Shown here piece after piece: positions 55,497 to 64,000 of a stretch of 64,000 bases of DNA (within the stretch, counting starts at the first letter, position 1; every line of letters starts with the position of its first letter). Below the pieces are notes generated by a model that was given only the letters and a program-made list of their open reading frames with translations, was not told the origin of the DNA and made no database searches. The translations under genes were made by a program, and so were the position numbers. The stretch lies in assembly GCA_002101225.1 (NCBI GenBank), contig LWTN01000243.1:1-64000 (forward strand). Direction: 5' to 3'. This DNA is from Cycloclasticus sp. symbiont of Poecilosclerida sp. M. Its GTDB lineage: Bacteria; Pseudomonadota; Gammaproteobacteria; Methylococcales; Cycloclasticaceae.

Positions 55497-57314
55497 ATGG
55501 CGATAAAGCAGTTACCCCCTCAATTAGTTAATCAGATAGCCGCCGGTGAAGTTATCGAGCGCCCTGCATCGGCACTGAAAGAGTTGATTGAAAACTCTTT
55601 AGATGCGGGTGCAACACAGGTAGATATTGAAATAGAGGAAGGGGGCGTTCGTTCAATTAAGGTGCGTGATAACGGTTCGGGCATATTAAAAGGCGATATT
55701 GCACTTGCATTATTAAGACACGCAACCAGCAAAATTGCCTCGTTAGGCGATTTGGAATCGGTGCTGAGCTTTGGTTTTCGTGGTGAAGCCTTACCCAGTA
55801 TGAGTTCTGTCTCACGGCTTGTCTTGACATCAAAAGTTGCGAGCGAAGACCATGCGTGGTCTGTACGGGGAGATGGTACAGAGGTCGATCTCGAGCCGAT
55901 GCCAGCATCACACCCAGTGGGTACGACGGTTGAGCTAAGGGACCTTTTTTACAATACCCCCGCGCGTCGAAAGTTTCTAAAGACAGAAAAAACGGAGTTC
56001 AGCCATATCGAAACGGTCGTAAAGCGTATGGCGCTTAGCCAATTCGGCGTGGGCTTTAGTCTAGCGCATAATAAGCGACGCATTTTTACATTAGACGCTG
56101 CCGAATCGTTGGCCGATAGAGAGCACCGTGTATCGATGCTGTGTGGCGAAAACTTTATTGGAAATGCCTTAGCAATTGATATAGAGGCAGCCGGTTTAAG
56201 CTTAACCGGTTGGCTCGGTTCACCCACGTATTCACGCTCGCAAGCTGACATGCAATTTTTTTATGTTAATGGGCGTTTAATTCGCGATAAGTTGATTAAT
56301 CACGCCGTTCGATTGGCTTTTCAAGATGTGCTATTCCATGGGCGCCACCCAGTGTACGCCTTATACCTTACGATGGATCCCCGCTTAGTTGATGTCAATG
56401 CACACCCTGCGAAACTCGAAGTGCGGTTTCGTGAGAGCAGAGCGGTACATGATTTTATTTTCCGACGTTTAAAACAAGTGTTAACCGACGTGCGGCCAGC
56501 CGTTCAGCAGACGTCGCCGTCTGTTCCGCAAGGCGGACTAACACAAGACGGGGAGTATAGGCCCAGTAATTTAGCCTATATTGATAGTCAGCAAGCTATT
56601 CCAATGCAGGTATCAGAAATAGCGCCTCGCTACCCTGTGGGCGGTGACCGGTCGGCTTACCAAAGTCAGTATTCTACTTCTCACGCGTCACACGGTGCTG
56701 CCGATTTTTCAATACCGAAAGGCCAAGATGTTCCTCCTTTAGGCTACGCTATAGCGCACTTGCACAATACTTATATTTTGGCGGAATCTGTAGAAGGTTT
56801 GGTTATTGTCGATACACACGCCGCGCATGAACGAATTCTGTATGAAAAATTAAAACAGCAGAGCTCAGCCGGAAAACTCGCAGAGCAGCCGATGTTGATT
56901 CCGCAAAAAATACACGTATCGAGCGCTGAAATGGCCATTTTTGAAGAACAGCAGCCTTTGTTGGCGGAGTTATCAATTGAGCTGAGTGCGGCAGGTCCAG
57001 AAACCTTGTTAGTCCGCTCTTTGCCGGTTTTATTGGCCACCCAGGACCCTGAGGAACTTATTCGAGATTTACTGCAAGATTTAGCGCAAACGGGCGCGAG
57101 CAAGGGTGTCGAAGAGGCGTGTAACGCCGTATTTTCAAGCATGGCTTGTCACGGTTCTGTTCGCGCAAATCGCCGCCTCACGATGGTCGAAATGAATGCG
57201 TTATTACGCGATATTGAAACAACAGAAAACAGTGGTCAGTGTAATCACGGTCGTCCGACGTGGACATTGCTGAACGTAAAGCAGCTCGATGGCTTGTTTT
57301 TACGTGGGCAATAG
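55497..57314 (+). CDS. mutL: DNA mismatch repair protein MutL, endonuclease-type
   Basis: MutL couples mismatch recognition to strand incision. GHL ATPase motifs are LIENSLDAGAT, KVRDNGSGI and FGFRGEALPS. The C-terminal domain carries VDTHAAHERILYEKL, matching the DxHA(X)2E(X)4E metal site of endonuclease MutL proteins, plus ACHGSVRAN and CNHGRPT. That pattern is expected in bacteria without MutH, unlike E. coli. ATG at 55497 (MAIKQLPPQLVNQIAAGEV) is the true start; the track begins 16 codons earlier. 605 aa. Confidence 0.96.
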   Translation: MAIKQLPPQLVNQIAAGEVIERPASALKELIENSLDAGATQVDIEIEEGGVRSIKVRDNGSGILKGDIALALLRHATSKIASLGDLESVLSFGFRGEALPSMSSVSRLVLTSKVASEDHAWSVRGDGTEVDLEPMPASHPVGTTVELRDLFYNTPARRKFLKTEKTEFSHIETVVKRMALSQFGVGFSLAHNKRRIFTLDAAESLADREHRVSMLCGENFIGNALAIDIEAAGLSLTGWLGSPTYSRSQADMQFFYVNGRLIRDKLINHAVRLAFQDVLFHGRHPVYALYLTMDPRLVDVNAHPAKLEVRFRESRAVHDFIFRRLKQVLTDVRPAVQQTSPSVPQGGLTQDGEYRPSNLAYIDSQQAIPMQVSEIAPRYPVGGDRSAYQSQYSTSHASHGAADFSIPKGQDVPPLGYAIAHLHNTYILAESVEGLVIVDTHAAHERILYEKLKQQSSAGKLAEQPMLIPQKIHVSSAEMAIFEEQQPLLAELSIELSAAGPETLLVRSLPVLLATQDPEELIRDLLQDLAQTGASKGVEEACNAVFSSMACHGSVRANRRLTMVEMNALLRDIETTENSGQCNHGRPTWTLLNVKQLDGLFLRGQ

Positions 57315-57335
57315 GGCCATCTGCACAATACGAAC

Positions 57336-58274
57336 TTGATTAAATCGAATAAACCACCCGTTGTATTGTTAATGGGGCCAACGGCTTCGGGCAAAACCGT
57401 ATTAGGTATTGAGCTTGCAAAAGCTTTCGATGGAGAAGTAATAAGCGTTGATTCGGCGCTGGTGTATCGAGGTATGGATATTGGAACCGCAAAACCAAAT
57501 TTGGCTGAACGTGACGGAGTCGAGCACCATTTAATTGACATACTAGACCCTGCAGAGACATTTTCTGCTGGGGAGTTTCGTCGTCAAGCGTTACAACTTA
57601 TTAATGAGATTACACGCCGAGGTAAATTGCCGATATTGGTCGGCGGTACGATGTTGTATTTTCATGTGTTGCAAGAAGGTTTAGCCGTATTGCCAGATGC
57701 AGATACAAGCATTCGCCAAGAAATAGAAGCTCAAGCAGAGGCAGAAGGCTGGGAGAGTGTGCACCGTCGGTTGAGTGAAGTTGACCCTGTTGCGGGCAAG
57801 CGTATCCACCCGCATGATACTCAGCGAATCCAGCGCGCGCTGGAAGTTTATTTGGTGTCTGGGTGTACCCAAACAGAATGGATTGAACAGCAAAAGGCAT
57901 CAGAGCGGGAGTTTGAGGCGATAAAACTCGCAATTGCGCCGACTGAACGTTCAGAGCTACATAAGAAAATTGCCCAGCGTTTTGATCTGATGCTAGAGCA
58001 GGGTTTTATTGCAGAAGTCGAAGGCCTATATAGCCGTTCAGACCTTGACGCTTTTTTGCCATCAATGAGAGCGGTGGGTTACCGCCAAGCGTGGAGCTTT
58101 TTATCTGGAAACTATAATCAGGATGTTATGCGTGAGAAGGCGATTATTGCGACAAGGCAATTAGCAAAACGGCAATTCACTTGGTTAAGGGGTCAAGAAG
58201 ATACCACATGGCTTCAGTCCGAAGACCCGCAAGCATTTGATAAAGCACGTAATAAAATAAAAAATTACCCCTAA
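57336..58274 (+). CDS. miaA: tRNA dimethylallyltransferase
   Basis: MiaA prenylates A37 of tRNAs reading UNN codons. The P-loop is LMGPTASGKTVLGIEL near residue 13, followed by ISVDSALVYRGMDIGTAKP, LVGGTMLYF, and MRAVGYRQAW. The 312-aa length is normal. The start is a TTG at 57336 without a clear ribosome site; no better start exists before the P-loop. It follows mutL by 21 nt and precedes hfq, the conserved mutL-miaA-hfq order. Confidence 0.95.
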   Translation: MIKSNKPPVVLLMGPTASGKTVLGIELAKAFDGEVISVDSALVYRGMDIGTAKPNLAERDGVEHHLIDILDPAETFSAGEFRRQALQLINEITRRGKLPILVGGTMLYFHVLQEGLAVLPDADTSIRQEIEAQAEAEGWESVHRRLSEVDPVAGKRIHPHDTQRIQRALEVYLVSGCTQTEWIEQQKASEREFEAIKLAIAPTERSELHKKIAQRFDLMLEQGFIAEVEGLYSRSDLDAFLPSMRAVGYRQAWSFLSGNYNQDVMREKAIIATRQLAKRQFTWLRGQEDTTWLQSEDPQAFDKARNKIKNYP

Positions 58275-58430
58275 TGGCTTGAAAAATTGTGAGATAGTCA
58301 CCATAACCAGTTTAACAGGCGGGCAGTTGTCACGTTAAACTACGCCTAAGCGGTGTGTTTGCATCGCAAATTACGTATGAAAATGTTGAAGATAACGGGT
58401 TTTCGTTAATAATAATAAAAGGAGCAAGGC

Positions 58431-58664
58431 ATGTCAAAGAGCCATAATTTACAAGATTCGTTTTTAAATACACTTAGAAAAGAACACGTACCGGTCGCCA
58501 TTTTTTTGGTCAACGGCATTAAACTACAAGGGCAGATTGATTCATTCGATCAGTATGTCGTTATTCTTAAAAATGCGGTCAACCAAATGGTCTACAAACA
58601 CGCCATTTCAACCGTTGTGCCATCACGTGGTGTTAGCACACCACGCGCAGACGCTGAGGAATAA
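58431..58664 (+). CDS. hfq: RNA chaperone Hfq
   Basis: Hfq is a hexameric Sm-like protein that pairs small RNAs with mRNAs. The Sm1 region ([27 protein letters not shown]) and Sm2 motif ([15 protein letters not shown]) are complete. The 77-aa protein has only a short C-terminal tail, unlike the 102-aa E. coli form. AAAGGAGCAAGGC precedes ATG. A 156-nt gap after miaA could hold its own promoter. Confidence 0.97.
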   Translation: MSKSHNLQDSFLNTLRKEHVPVAIFLVNGIKLQGQIDSFDQYVVILKNAVNQMVYKHAISTVVPSRGVSTPRADAEE

Positions 58665-58692
58665 TTCTTTATGGTAGGCAGATGATTTATTA

Positions 58693-59955
58693 ATGGAGTT
58701 ATTTGAACGCCCTGCTTTTGGTGAGAGAGCCGTCGTTGTTCATCTGTCTATCAATCATAGTTTCGAGCAAGAAGCGCTTGACGAGTTTGTGCAACTCGTT
58801 GAATCAGCAGGCGTTGAAGCGGTCACAACGATAACGGGTTCGCGTAAATCACCTGATGCCAGATTTTTCATAGGCAAGGGTAAACTCGAAGAAGTTCTAG
58901 GTGTTTTAAAAGCCGAGTGTGCTGATGTTGTGTTGTTTAATCATATACTTAGCCCAAGCCAGCAGCGCAATTTAGAAAAAGAACTCGAGGTGCGTGTTTT
59001 AGATCGATCTAGCCTAATTTTAGATATCTTCGCCCAACGGGCCCAGTCGTTTGAAGGTAAGTTGCAAGTCGAGCTGGCTCAGTTGCAACACTTATCCACG
59101 CGTCTAATTCGTGGTTGGACTCACTTAGAGCGTCAAAAAGGGGGTATCGGTCTACGTGGCCCAGGTGAAACCCAGCTCGAAACCGATAGACGTTTAATTG
59201 CACAGCGTATTCGGCAAATCAAAGCGCGTTTAGTAAAAGTGAGTAAGCAACGTGACCAAGGCAGGCGAAGCAGAAAACGTGCAGATGTGCCGACGGTTTC
59301 TTTAGTTGGCTATACCAACGCAGGAAAATCAACGTTGTTTAATGCCCTAACGCAGGCAAATATTTACGCAGCGGATCAACTCTTTGCGACACTCGATCCA
59401 ACGTTAAGGCAAGTTAAATTGCCCGATTATGGAGAGCTAGTTATCGCCGATACAGTTGGTTTTATCCAAGATTTGCCGCACGAGCTGGTCGTAGCGTTTC
59501 GATCAACTCTGCAAGAAACAATAGAAGCTGACTTGTTGCTACACGTTGTCGATGCAAGCAGTTCGAATAGAAATGAACAGATTCATGAGGTAAACAAAGT
59601 TTTACGTGCAATCGGTGCGGATAAAATTCCGCATATCATGGTGTATAACAAAATTGATTTGCTGCCGTCTGTTGAACCCCGTATTGTTAAAGATGCAGTA
59701 GGTGAAATACAAGCTGTTTGGTTATCGGCTGAAAAAAAATTAGGCTTGGCAGAATTATTGAGCAGCCTTGCGACGAGTTGTCACCAAGAAACATCAAAAC
59801 GCTGGGTAACGCTCAAGTCAAGCCAAGGCAAGTTAAGGGCTGAACTATTTTCAGCGGGTGAAGTCGTAAGTGAGGTCATTCAAGAAAATGGAGATTTTAA
59901 GATAGTGGTCAACCTATCGGATAGATATGCGCATTTATTGGATGAAGTGCAGTGA
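58693..59955 (+). CDS. hflX: Ribosome-associated GTPase HflX
   Basis: HflX splits stalled 70S ribosomes. The N-terminal nucleotide-binding domain includes VLFNHILSPSQQRNLEKEL and DRSSLILDIFAQRA; the helical linker GGIGLRGPGETQLETDRR is diagnostic. The G domain has VGYTNAGKSTLFNAL, DTVGFIQDLPHELV and NKIDLL. The 420-aa length matches E. coli. It follows hfq by 28 nt. Confidence 0.96.
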   Translation: MELFERPAFGERAVVVHLSINHSFEQEALDEFVQLVESAGVEAVTTITGSRKSPDARFFIGKGKLEEVLGVLKAECADVVLFNHILSPSQQRNLEKELEVRVLDRSSLILDIFAQRAQSFEGKLQVELAQLQHLSTRLIRGWTHLERQKGGIGLRGPGETQLETDRRLIAQRIRQIKARLVKVSKQRDQGRRSRKRADVPTVSLVGYTNAGKSTLFNALTQANIYAADQLFATLDPTLRQVKLPDYGELVIADTVGFIQDLPHELVVAFRSTLQETIEADLLLHVVDASSSNRNEQIHEVNKVLRAIGADKIPHIMVYNKIDLLPSVEPRIVKDAVGEIQAVWLSAEKKLGLAELLSSLATSCHQETSKRWVTLKSSQGKLRAELFSAGEVVSEVIQENGDFKIVVNLSDRYAHLLDEVQ

Positions 59956-60061
59956 TTTTTAATTTTTTTGTTTATCGCTATAGCCTTTTCTAGCTTGCGA
60001 AAAAATGCTTATCACCCTAAAATTACGTTTTAAATTGAGTTAAATTTCAAAAGAGGTTTTT

Positions 60062-61270
60062 ATGTCCTGGGACGAATCAGATAAAGATAAAGATAAAGGC
60101 AAGAAAAAAGATCCGTGGAGTGGTCGCAAGCAAGAACAAAGGCCGCCAGATCTTGATGAAATGGTGCGAGCTATGCAGGAGAAACTCAGCGTTTTATTTG
60201 GCGGCGGCGCAAAAAACAGCAAGAACAATGGTTCATCAACACCCAGTGGCTCGTCAGGCATGAGGTTAGGGTTTTTGCTGATTGCTGCTTTAACACTTTG
60301 GGCAGCCTCAGGTATTTACATCGTTGATGAGGGTAATCGAGGTGTTATTTTACGCTTTGGTGAGTACCTAGAAACAACGATGCCGGGCCCACATTGGCGT
60401 TTACCGCGTCCGATCGATACCACTACCATCATTAATATCGATCAACAACGTTTTGTTGAAATCGGTTATCGTTCTGGCCGAGGTCAGCAGGCTGCAAGTG
60501 GAGTGAGCAAAGAAGCCTTAATGTTGACAGAAGATGAAAACATTATCGACGTACGTTTGGCCGTGCAATACAGGATTAAAGACGCGCAGGACTATATGTT
60601 TAATGTACGTGCGCCAGAAATGAGCCTGAAGTTAGCGACTGAAAGTGCCTTAAGAGCGGTTATCGGCAAAAGTAAAATGGACTTTGTACTGACTGAAGGG
60701 CGAAGTGACGTGGTCGCAAAAACGCGTTCAGAATTGCAAACCATGTTAGACGACTATGGTACGGGCATCGAAGTCACCTCAGTCAACTTAGTTGAAGCGC
60801 AGCCACCAGAAGAAGTTCAGGGTGCATTTTCTGACGCAATTAAAGCGAGGGAAGATGAGCAACGGTATATCAACGAGGCACAAGCTTATTCAAACGAAGT
60901 TATCCCTAAAGCACGGGGTGCAGCGTCTAGAATCGTGCAAAAAGCAGAAGCTTATGACTCTCGTGTTAGAGCTGAAGCCTCAGGTGATGCATCGCGATTC
61001 ACCCAGTTGTTAAAAGAATATGAAGCGGCGCCTGTAGTGACGCGTAAGCGGCTTTACTTAGAAACCATGGAAAGTGTTTTGGGTAACAGTAATAAAGTCT
61101 TAATGGATGTAAAGGGGGGTAATAATTTAATGTACCTACCGATAGACAAATTAATTAACAAGTCCAAGACGGGCGGTGTTTCAACAGAGAGTGTTCCAGT
61201 TGAGCCTGTGCAGCAAGCTGGACAGTCGCCTACAAGCGACACTAGAGGTAGAGATGGGAGGAGAATATAA
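60062..61270 (+). CDS. hflK: FtsH protease modulator HflK
   Basis: HflK with HflC forms a large SPFH cage around FtsH in the inner membrane. A charged, glycine-rich N-terminus (DKDKDKGKKKDPWSG) precedes one membrane helix near residues 72-92 (MRLGFLLIAALTLWAASGIYI), then the SPFH/band 7 domain (DEGNRGVILRFGEYLETTMPGPHW) and a long helix. The 402-aa size is typical. Its stop overlaps the hflC start (TAATG). Confidence 0.96.
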   Translation: MSWDESDKDKDKGKKKDPWSGRKQEQRPPDLDEMVRAMQEKLSVLFGGGAKNSKNNGSSTPSGSSGMRLGFLLIAALTLWAASGIYIVDEGNRGVILRFGEYLETTMPGPHWRLPRPIDTTTIINIDQQRFVEIGYRSGRGQQAASGVSKEALMLTEDENIIDVRLAVQYRIKDAQDYMFNVRAPEMSLKLATESALRAVIGKSKMDFVLTEGRSDVVAKTRSELQTMLDDYGTGIEVTSVNLVEAQPPEEVQGAFSDAIKAREDEQRYINEAQAYSNEVIPKARGAASRIVQKAEAYDSRVRAEASGDASRFTQLLKEYEAAPVVTRKRLYLETMESVLGNSNKVLMDVKGGNNLMYLPIDKLINKSKTGGVSTESVPVEPVQQAGQSPTSDTRGRDGRRI

Positions 61271-62139
61271 TGATTAAGATACATCCAGCAATGATATTAG
61301 GGTTAGTCGTTACGTTGTTTATTGGTTCCATGTCTGTTTTCATGGTCGATGAACGTGAAAAAGCAATTGTCTTCCGTTTGGGTGAGATTGTTAGAAGTGA
61401 CCTTGCGCCAGGCTTGTACTTCAAGTTTCCATTTATCAATAATGTACGTAAATATGACGGTAGAATTCAAACCTTGGATTCAGCACCAGAACGCTTTTTA
61501 ACCAATGAAAAGAAAAACGTGATTGTCGATACCTACGTGAAATGGAGAATATCTGACGTGGGTAATTACTATCGTTCTGTGGGTGGTGACCCGCGTCAAG
61601 TCGATACGCGTCTTAACCAATTTGTAAAAGATGAGATTCGTGCGGCCTTTAGTAAGCAGACTATTAAACAGCTAATTTCAGTCGGGCGTGATGAAATCCG
61701 TGTTGGGCTGGTCGAAAACACCGATAAGCTTGGCAAAGCCTTGGGTATTGATATTATCGACGTGCGGATTAAGCGCATTGATTTACCGAGTGAGGTGAGC
61801 GCATCAGTTTTTAGGCGTATGGAGTCTGAAAGAGAACGTGTTGCGCGTGATTTTCGTTCGCGGGGCAAAGAAGCGGCTGAAAAAATTCGCGCCGATGCCG
61901 ACAAGCAATCTGAAATCATTTTGGCTGATGCGTATAACGAATCGCAGCAACGCAGAGGTGCAGGTGATGCGGTTGCAGCAAAAACGTATGCGACGGCTTA
62001 CAAGAGAAACAAAGAGTTTTTTGCTTTTTATCGGAGTTTGAACGCGTACCGTAAGAGTATGGGGAAGAACAACGACATTATTGTTTTAGAACCCGACTCC
62101 GATTTCTTCAAGTACTTTAAAAGTGAGCGTGGTCGGTAG
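61270..62139 (+). CDS. hflC: FtsH protease modulator HflC
   Basis: HflC is the SPFH partner of HflK. The N-terminal helix (AMILGLVVTLFIGSMSVFMV) anchors it with the rest in the periplasm; the band 7 domain has VDEREKAIVFRLGEIVR and GLYFKFPFINNVRKYDGRIQTLD. The helical segment SERERVARDFRSRGKEAAEKIRADADK is characteristic. 289 aa, translationally coupled to hflK. Confidence 0.96.
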   Translation: MIKIHPAMILGLVVTLFIGSMSVFMVDEREKAIVFRLGEIVRSDLAPGLYFKFPFINNVRKYDGRIQTLDSAPERFLTNEKKNVIVDTYVKWRISDVGNYYRSVGGDPRQVDTRLNQFVKDEIRAAFSKQTIKQLISVGRDEIRVGLVENTDKLGKALGIDIIDVRIKRIDLPSEVSASVFRRMESERERVARDFRSRGKEAAEKIRADADKQSEIILADAYNESQQRRGAGDAVAAKTYATAYKRNKEFFAFYRSLNAYRKSMGKNNDIIVLEPDSDFFKYFKSERGR

Positions 62140-62163
62140 GGTAATAAAGTTAAGTAGACACAG

Positions 62164-62352
62164 GTGGTGTGGAGTGATTTATTTGCAGCGATTGCCTTAG
62201 TGCTTGTCATTGAGGGTTTGTTGCCGTTTATCAGCCCAAGCTCAATGCGTGAAAACTATAAGCGAATCACAGAAATGAACGACCAAACCATTCGTATGGC
62301 AGGCCTTGTCAGTATGATAGGCGGTGTTTTATTATTAACTTGGGTGCGATAA
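62164..62352 (+). CDS. yjeT: DUF2065 small membrane protein (YjeT-like)
   Basis: The 62-aa protein has two hydrophobic helices (DLFAAIALVLVIEGLLPFISP and IRMAGLVSMIGGVLLLTWVR) linked by SSMRENYKRITEMND, matching DUF2065. It lies between hflC and hisZ in many gammaproteobacteria; role unknown. The start is GTG at 62164 (a second GTG follows directly). It slightly overlaps or abuts hisZ depending on the hisZ start. Confidence 0.88.
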   Translation: MVWSDLFAAIALVLVIEGLLPFISPSSMRENYKRITEMNDQTIRMAGLVSMIGGVLLLTWVR

Positions 62353-62360
62353 AAAAAGCC

Positions 62361-63539
62361 GTGTCAGATATTAATAACTGGGTGTTACCAGAGGGTATTG
62401 AAGAGCTGTTGCCGGACGAAGCGTTGCGCCTGGAAAAAATACGCCGTGATTTAATTGATCTATTTGCAAGTTGGGGCTACCAGTTTGTTATTCCTCCCTT
62501 AATCGAGTTTTTGGATTCGTTGTTGGCGGGTACCAATAGCGAGTTAGCGCTTCAAACGTTTAAATTAACAGACCAAATTAGCGGTAAAACACTCGGTATA
62601 CGCGCGGATATGACGCCGCAAATTGCACGTATGGCCGCGCACCACATCAAAAAATGTGATGCACCTGTTAGGCTTAGTTATTTAGGAACAGTCTTGCACG
62701 CACGCGGTGCGCAGATAGAAAAATCACGCAGCCCGATACAACTAGGTGCCGAGTTGTACGGTAGCCAACACATAAAAAGTGACGTAGAAATAATTCAATT
62801 GATGCTTGAAGTGCTTGCGGTTTCGGCCATTCAGCACGTGCATTTAGACTTGGGTCACGTTGGTGTTTATAGGGGGCTTGCCCAACAAGCAGGGCTTACC
62901 ACTTCACAGGAAGGTGAGTTACTCGATGTATTGCAACGTAAATCCTCTGATGAGGTGGTCGAACTACTAGAAACTTATAAGTTAGATAAAAAGTGGGTTA
63001 ATGTATTTGTTCAGTTATTGCAGCTAAATGGCGACGTCACGGTGCTAGAACAAGCGAAAAAGGTTCTAAAGTTAGGCGATGCATCTGTGCAGCAGGCGAT
63101 TGAAGAGCTTCAAGAGATAGCCGCTCTTCTGCAGCAAAGCTACCCAAGTCTGCCATTATATTTTGATTTGGCAGAACTGCGTTGCTATCGCTATCAGACG
63201 GGCGTGGTATTTGCCGCTTTTGTCCCAGGTTTTGGTTCAGAGATTGCGAGAGGTGGACGTTACGATAACCTGATGATTGAACAAGGCGAGCAAGTTCGCT
63301 CGGCTACAGGTTTTAGTGCGGACCTAAAGGTACTTACTCGTTTAATGGCAGTGATACTAGATGAGCAAGCAAAGGAAATTATTTTGGCGCCAGACGTTTT
63401 AGATGAAAATTTACAAGGACTCATACGGGAGTTACGTACAGCCGGTAAAACGGTCATCATGCAGTTGCCAGACTCCTCAAAACAACCCAACCACACGGCA
63501 CTAATCGCCAAAGTTAACGATAAATGGTCTGTTTCTTGA
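62361..63539 (+). CDS. hisZ: ATP phosphoribosyltransferase regulatory subunit
   Basis: HisZ is a catalytically inactive histidyl-tRNA synthetase paralogue that activates the short-form HisG in histidine synthesis. Class II features are kept (TFKLTDQISGKTLGIRADMTPQIARM; SPIQLGAELYGS; YFDLAELRCYRYQTGVVFAAF), but tRNA-binding parts are absent. The track starts at TTG 62340; GTG at 62361 (MSDINNWVLPEGIEELLP) fits the family start better, giving 392 aa. HisZ next to purA is common in beta/gammaproteobacteria and implies a short HisG elsewhere. Confidence 0.93.
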   Translation: MSDINNWVLPEGIEELLPDEALRLEKIRRDLIDLFASWGYQFVIPPLIEFLDSLLAGTNSELALQTFKLTDQISGKTLGIRADMTPQIARMAAHHIKKCDAPVRLSYLGTVLHARGAQIEKSRSPIQLGAELYGSQHIKSDVEIIQLMLEVLAVSAIQHVHLDLGHVGVYRGLAQQAGLTTSQEGELLDVLQRKSSDEVVELLETYKLDKKWVNVFVQLLQLNGDVTVLEQAKKVLKLGDASVQQAIEELQEIAALLQQSYPSLPLYFDLAELRCYRYQTGVVFAAFVPGFGSEIARGGRYDNLMIEQGEQVRSATGFSADLKVLTRLMAVILDEQAKEIILAPDVLDENLQGLIRELRTAGKTVIMQLPDSSKQPNHTALIAKVNDKWSVS

Positions 63540-63583
63540 TGTATTCATCACGCATTACTTAGAAATACCCGTAGCAAAACTAA

Positions 63584-64000
<417 letters not shown>

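Overview
The window is a chromosomal stretch of a mesophilic gammaproteobacterium. The evidence is gene order that matches the class closely: initiator tRNA-rimP-nusA-infB-rbfA-truB-rpsO-pnp, uvrC-pgsA-tRNA-Gly-tRNA-Cys, ffs-dnaX-ybaB-recR, and tsaE-amiC-mutL-miaA-hfq-hflX-hflK-hflC-yjeT-hisZ-purA. Base composition is moderate. A PhaR regulator, a RegB/RegA-type redox two-component pair and a monomeric NADP-isocitrate dehydrogenase would fit a marine Thiotrichales-like lineage (Cycloclasticus/Methylophaga relatives). That placement is a guess and cannot be proven from the window.

Layout. 1-430: edge of a probable transposase gene and non-coding DNA. 430-1563: rsmJ and a Pro-Arg-His tRNA cluster. 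1.7-11.2 kb: folD, cysS, a periplasmic cyclophilin, lpxH, a DUF455 ferritin-like protein, sthA, a SIMPL protein, acnB. 11.3-17.3 kb is the most disturbed part. It holds an NRDE protein, then a minus-strand segment that looks like a small integron cassette cluster without an integrase. Two attC-like sites frame a two-gene CDP-alcohol module (cytidylyltransferase plus CDP-alcohol phosphatidyltransferase), and an IS110-superfamily element sits inside the outer attC. Next come a frameshifted membrane protein gene, a dead DUF3185 gene and a HupE-like gene whose best start is ATT. 17.3-26.4 kb: ettA, glyA-nrdR-ribD-ribE, ribBX-ribH-nusB-thiL-pgpA. 26.4-35.1 kb: the translation/RNA operon with its own strong promoter at the initiator tRNA. 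35.1-38.4 kb: phaR, uvrC, pgsA, tRNA-Gly, tRNA-Cys. 38.4-40.2 kb: remnant of a tRNA-associated island (truncated P4-type integrase, phage gene scrap, RelBE-type toxin-antitoxin pair). 40.4-49.3 kb: icd, degenerate GGDEF protein, RegBA pair, radical SAM gene, 4.5S RNA, dnaX, ybaB, recR, hinT. 49.3-64 kb: rsgA, cytochrome c, M48 protease, orn, queG, and the tsaE-to-purA run, with purA cut by the window edge.

Most genes are housekeeping and call for little comment. The candidates for novelty are the attC/IS110 region (including a possible bridge RNA with a 10-nt match to the IS-target junction), the NusB with a histone-like tail, the poly-A slippage site in dnaX, the G10 tract in the hinT ribosome binding site, and the ATT start of the HupE homologue. 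All motif statements were read from the sequence by eye; no database search was run.
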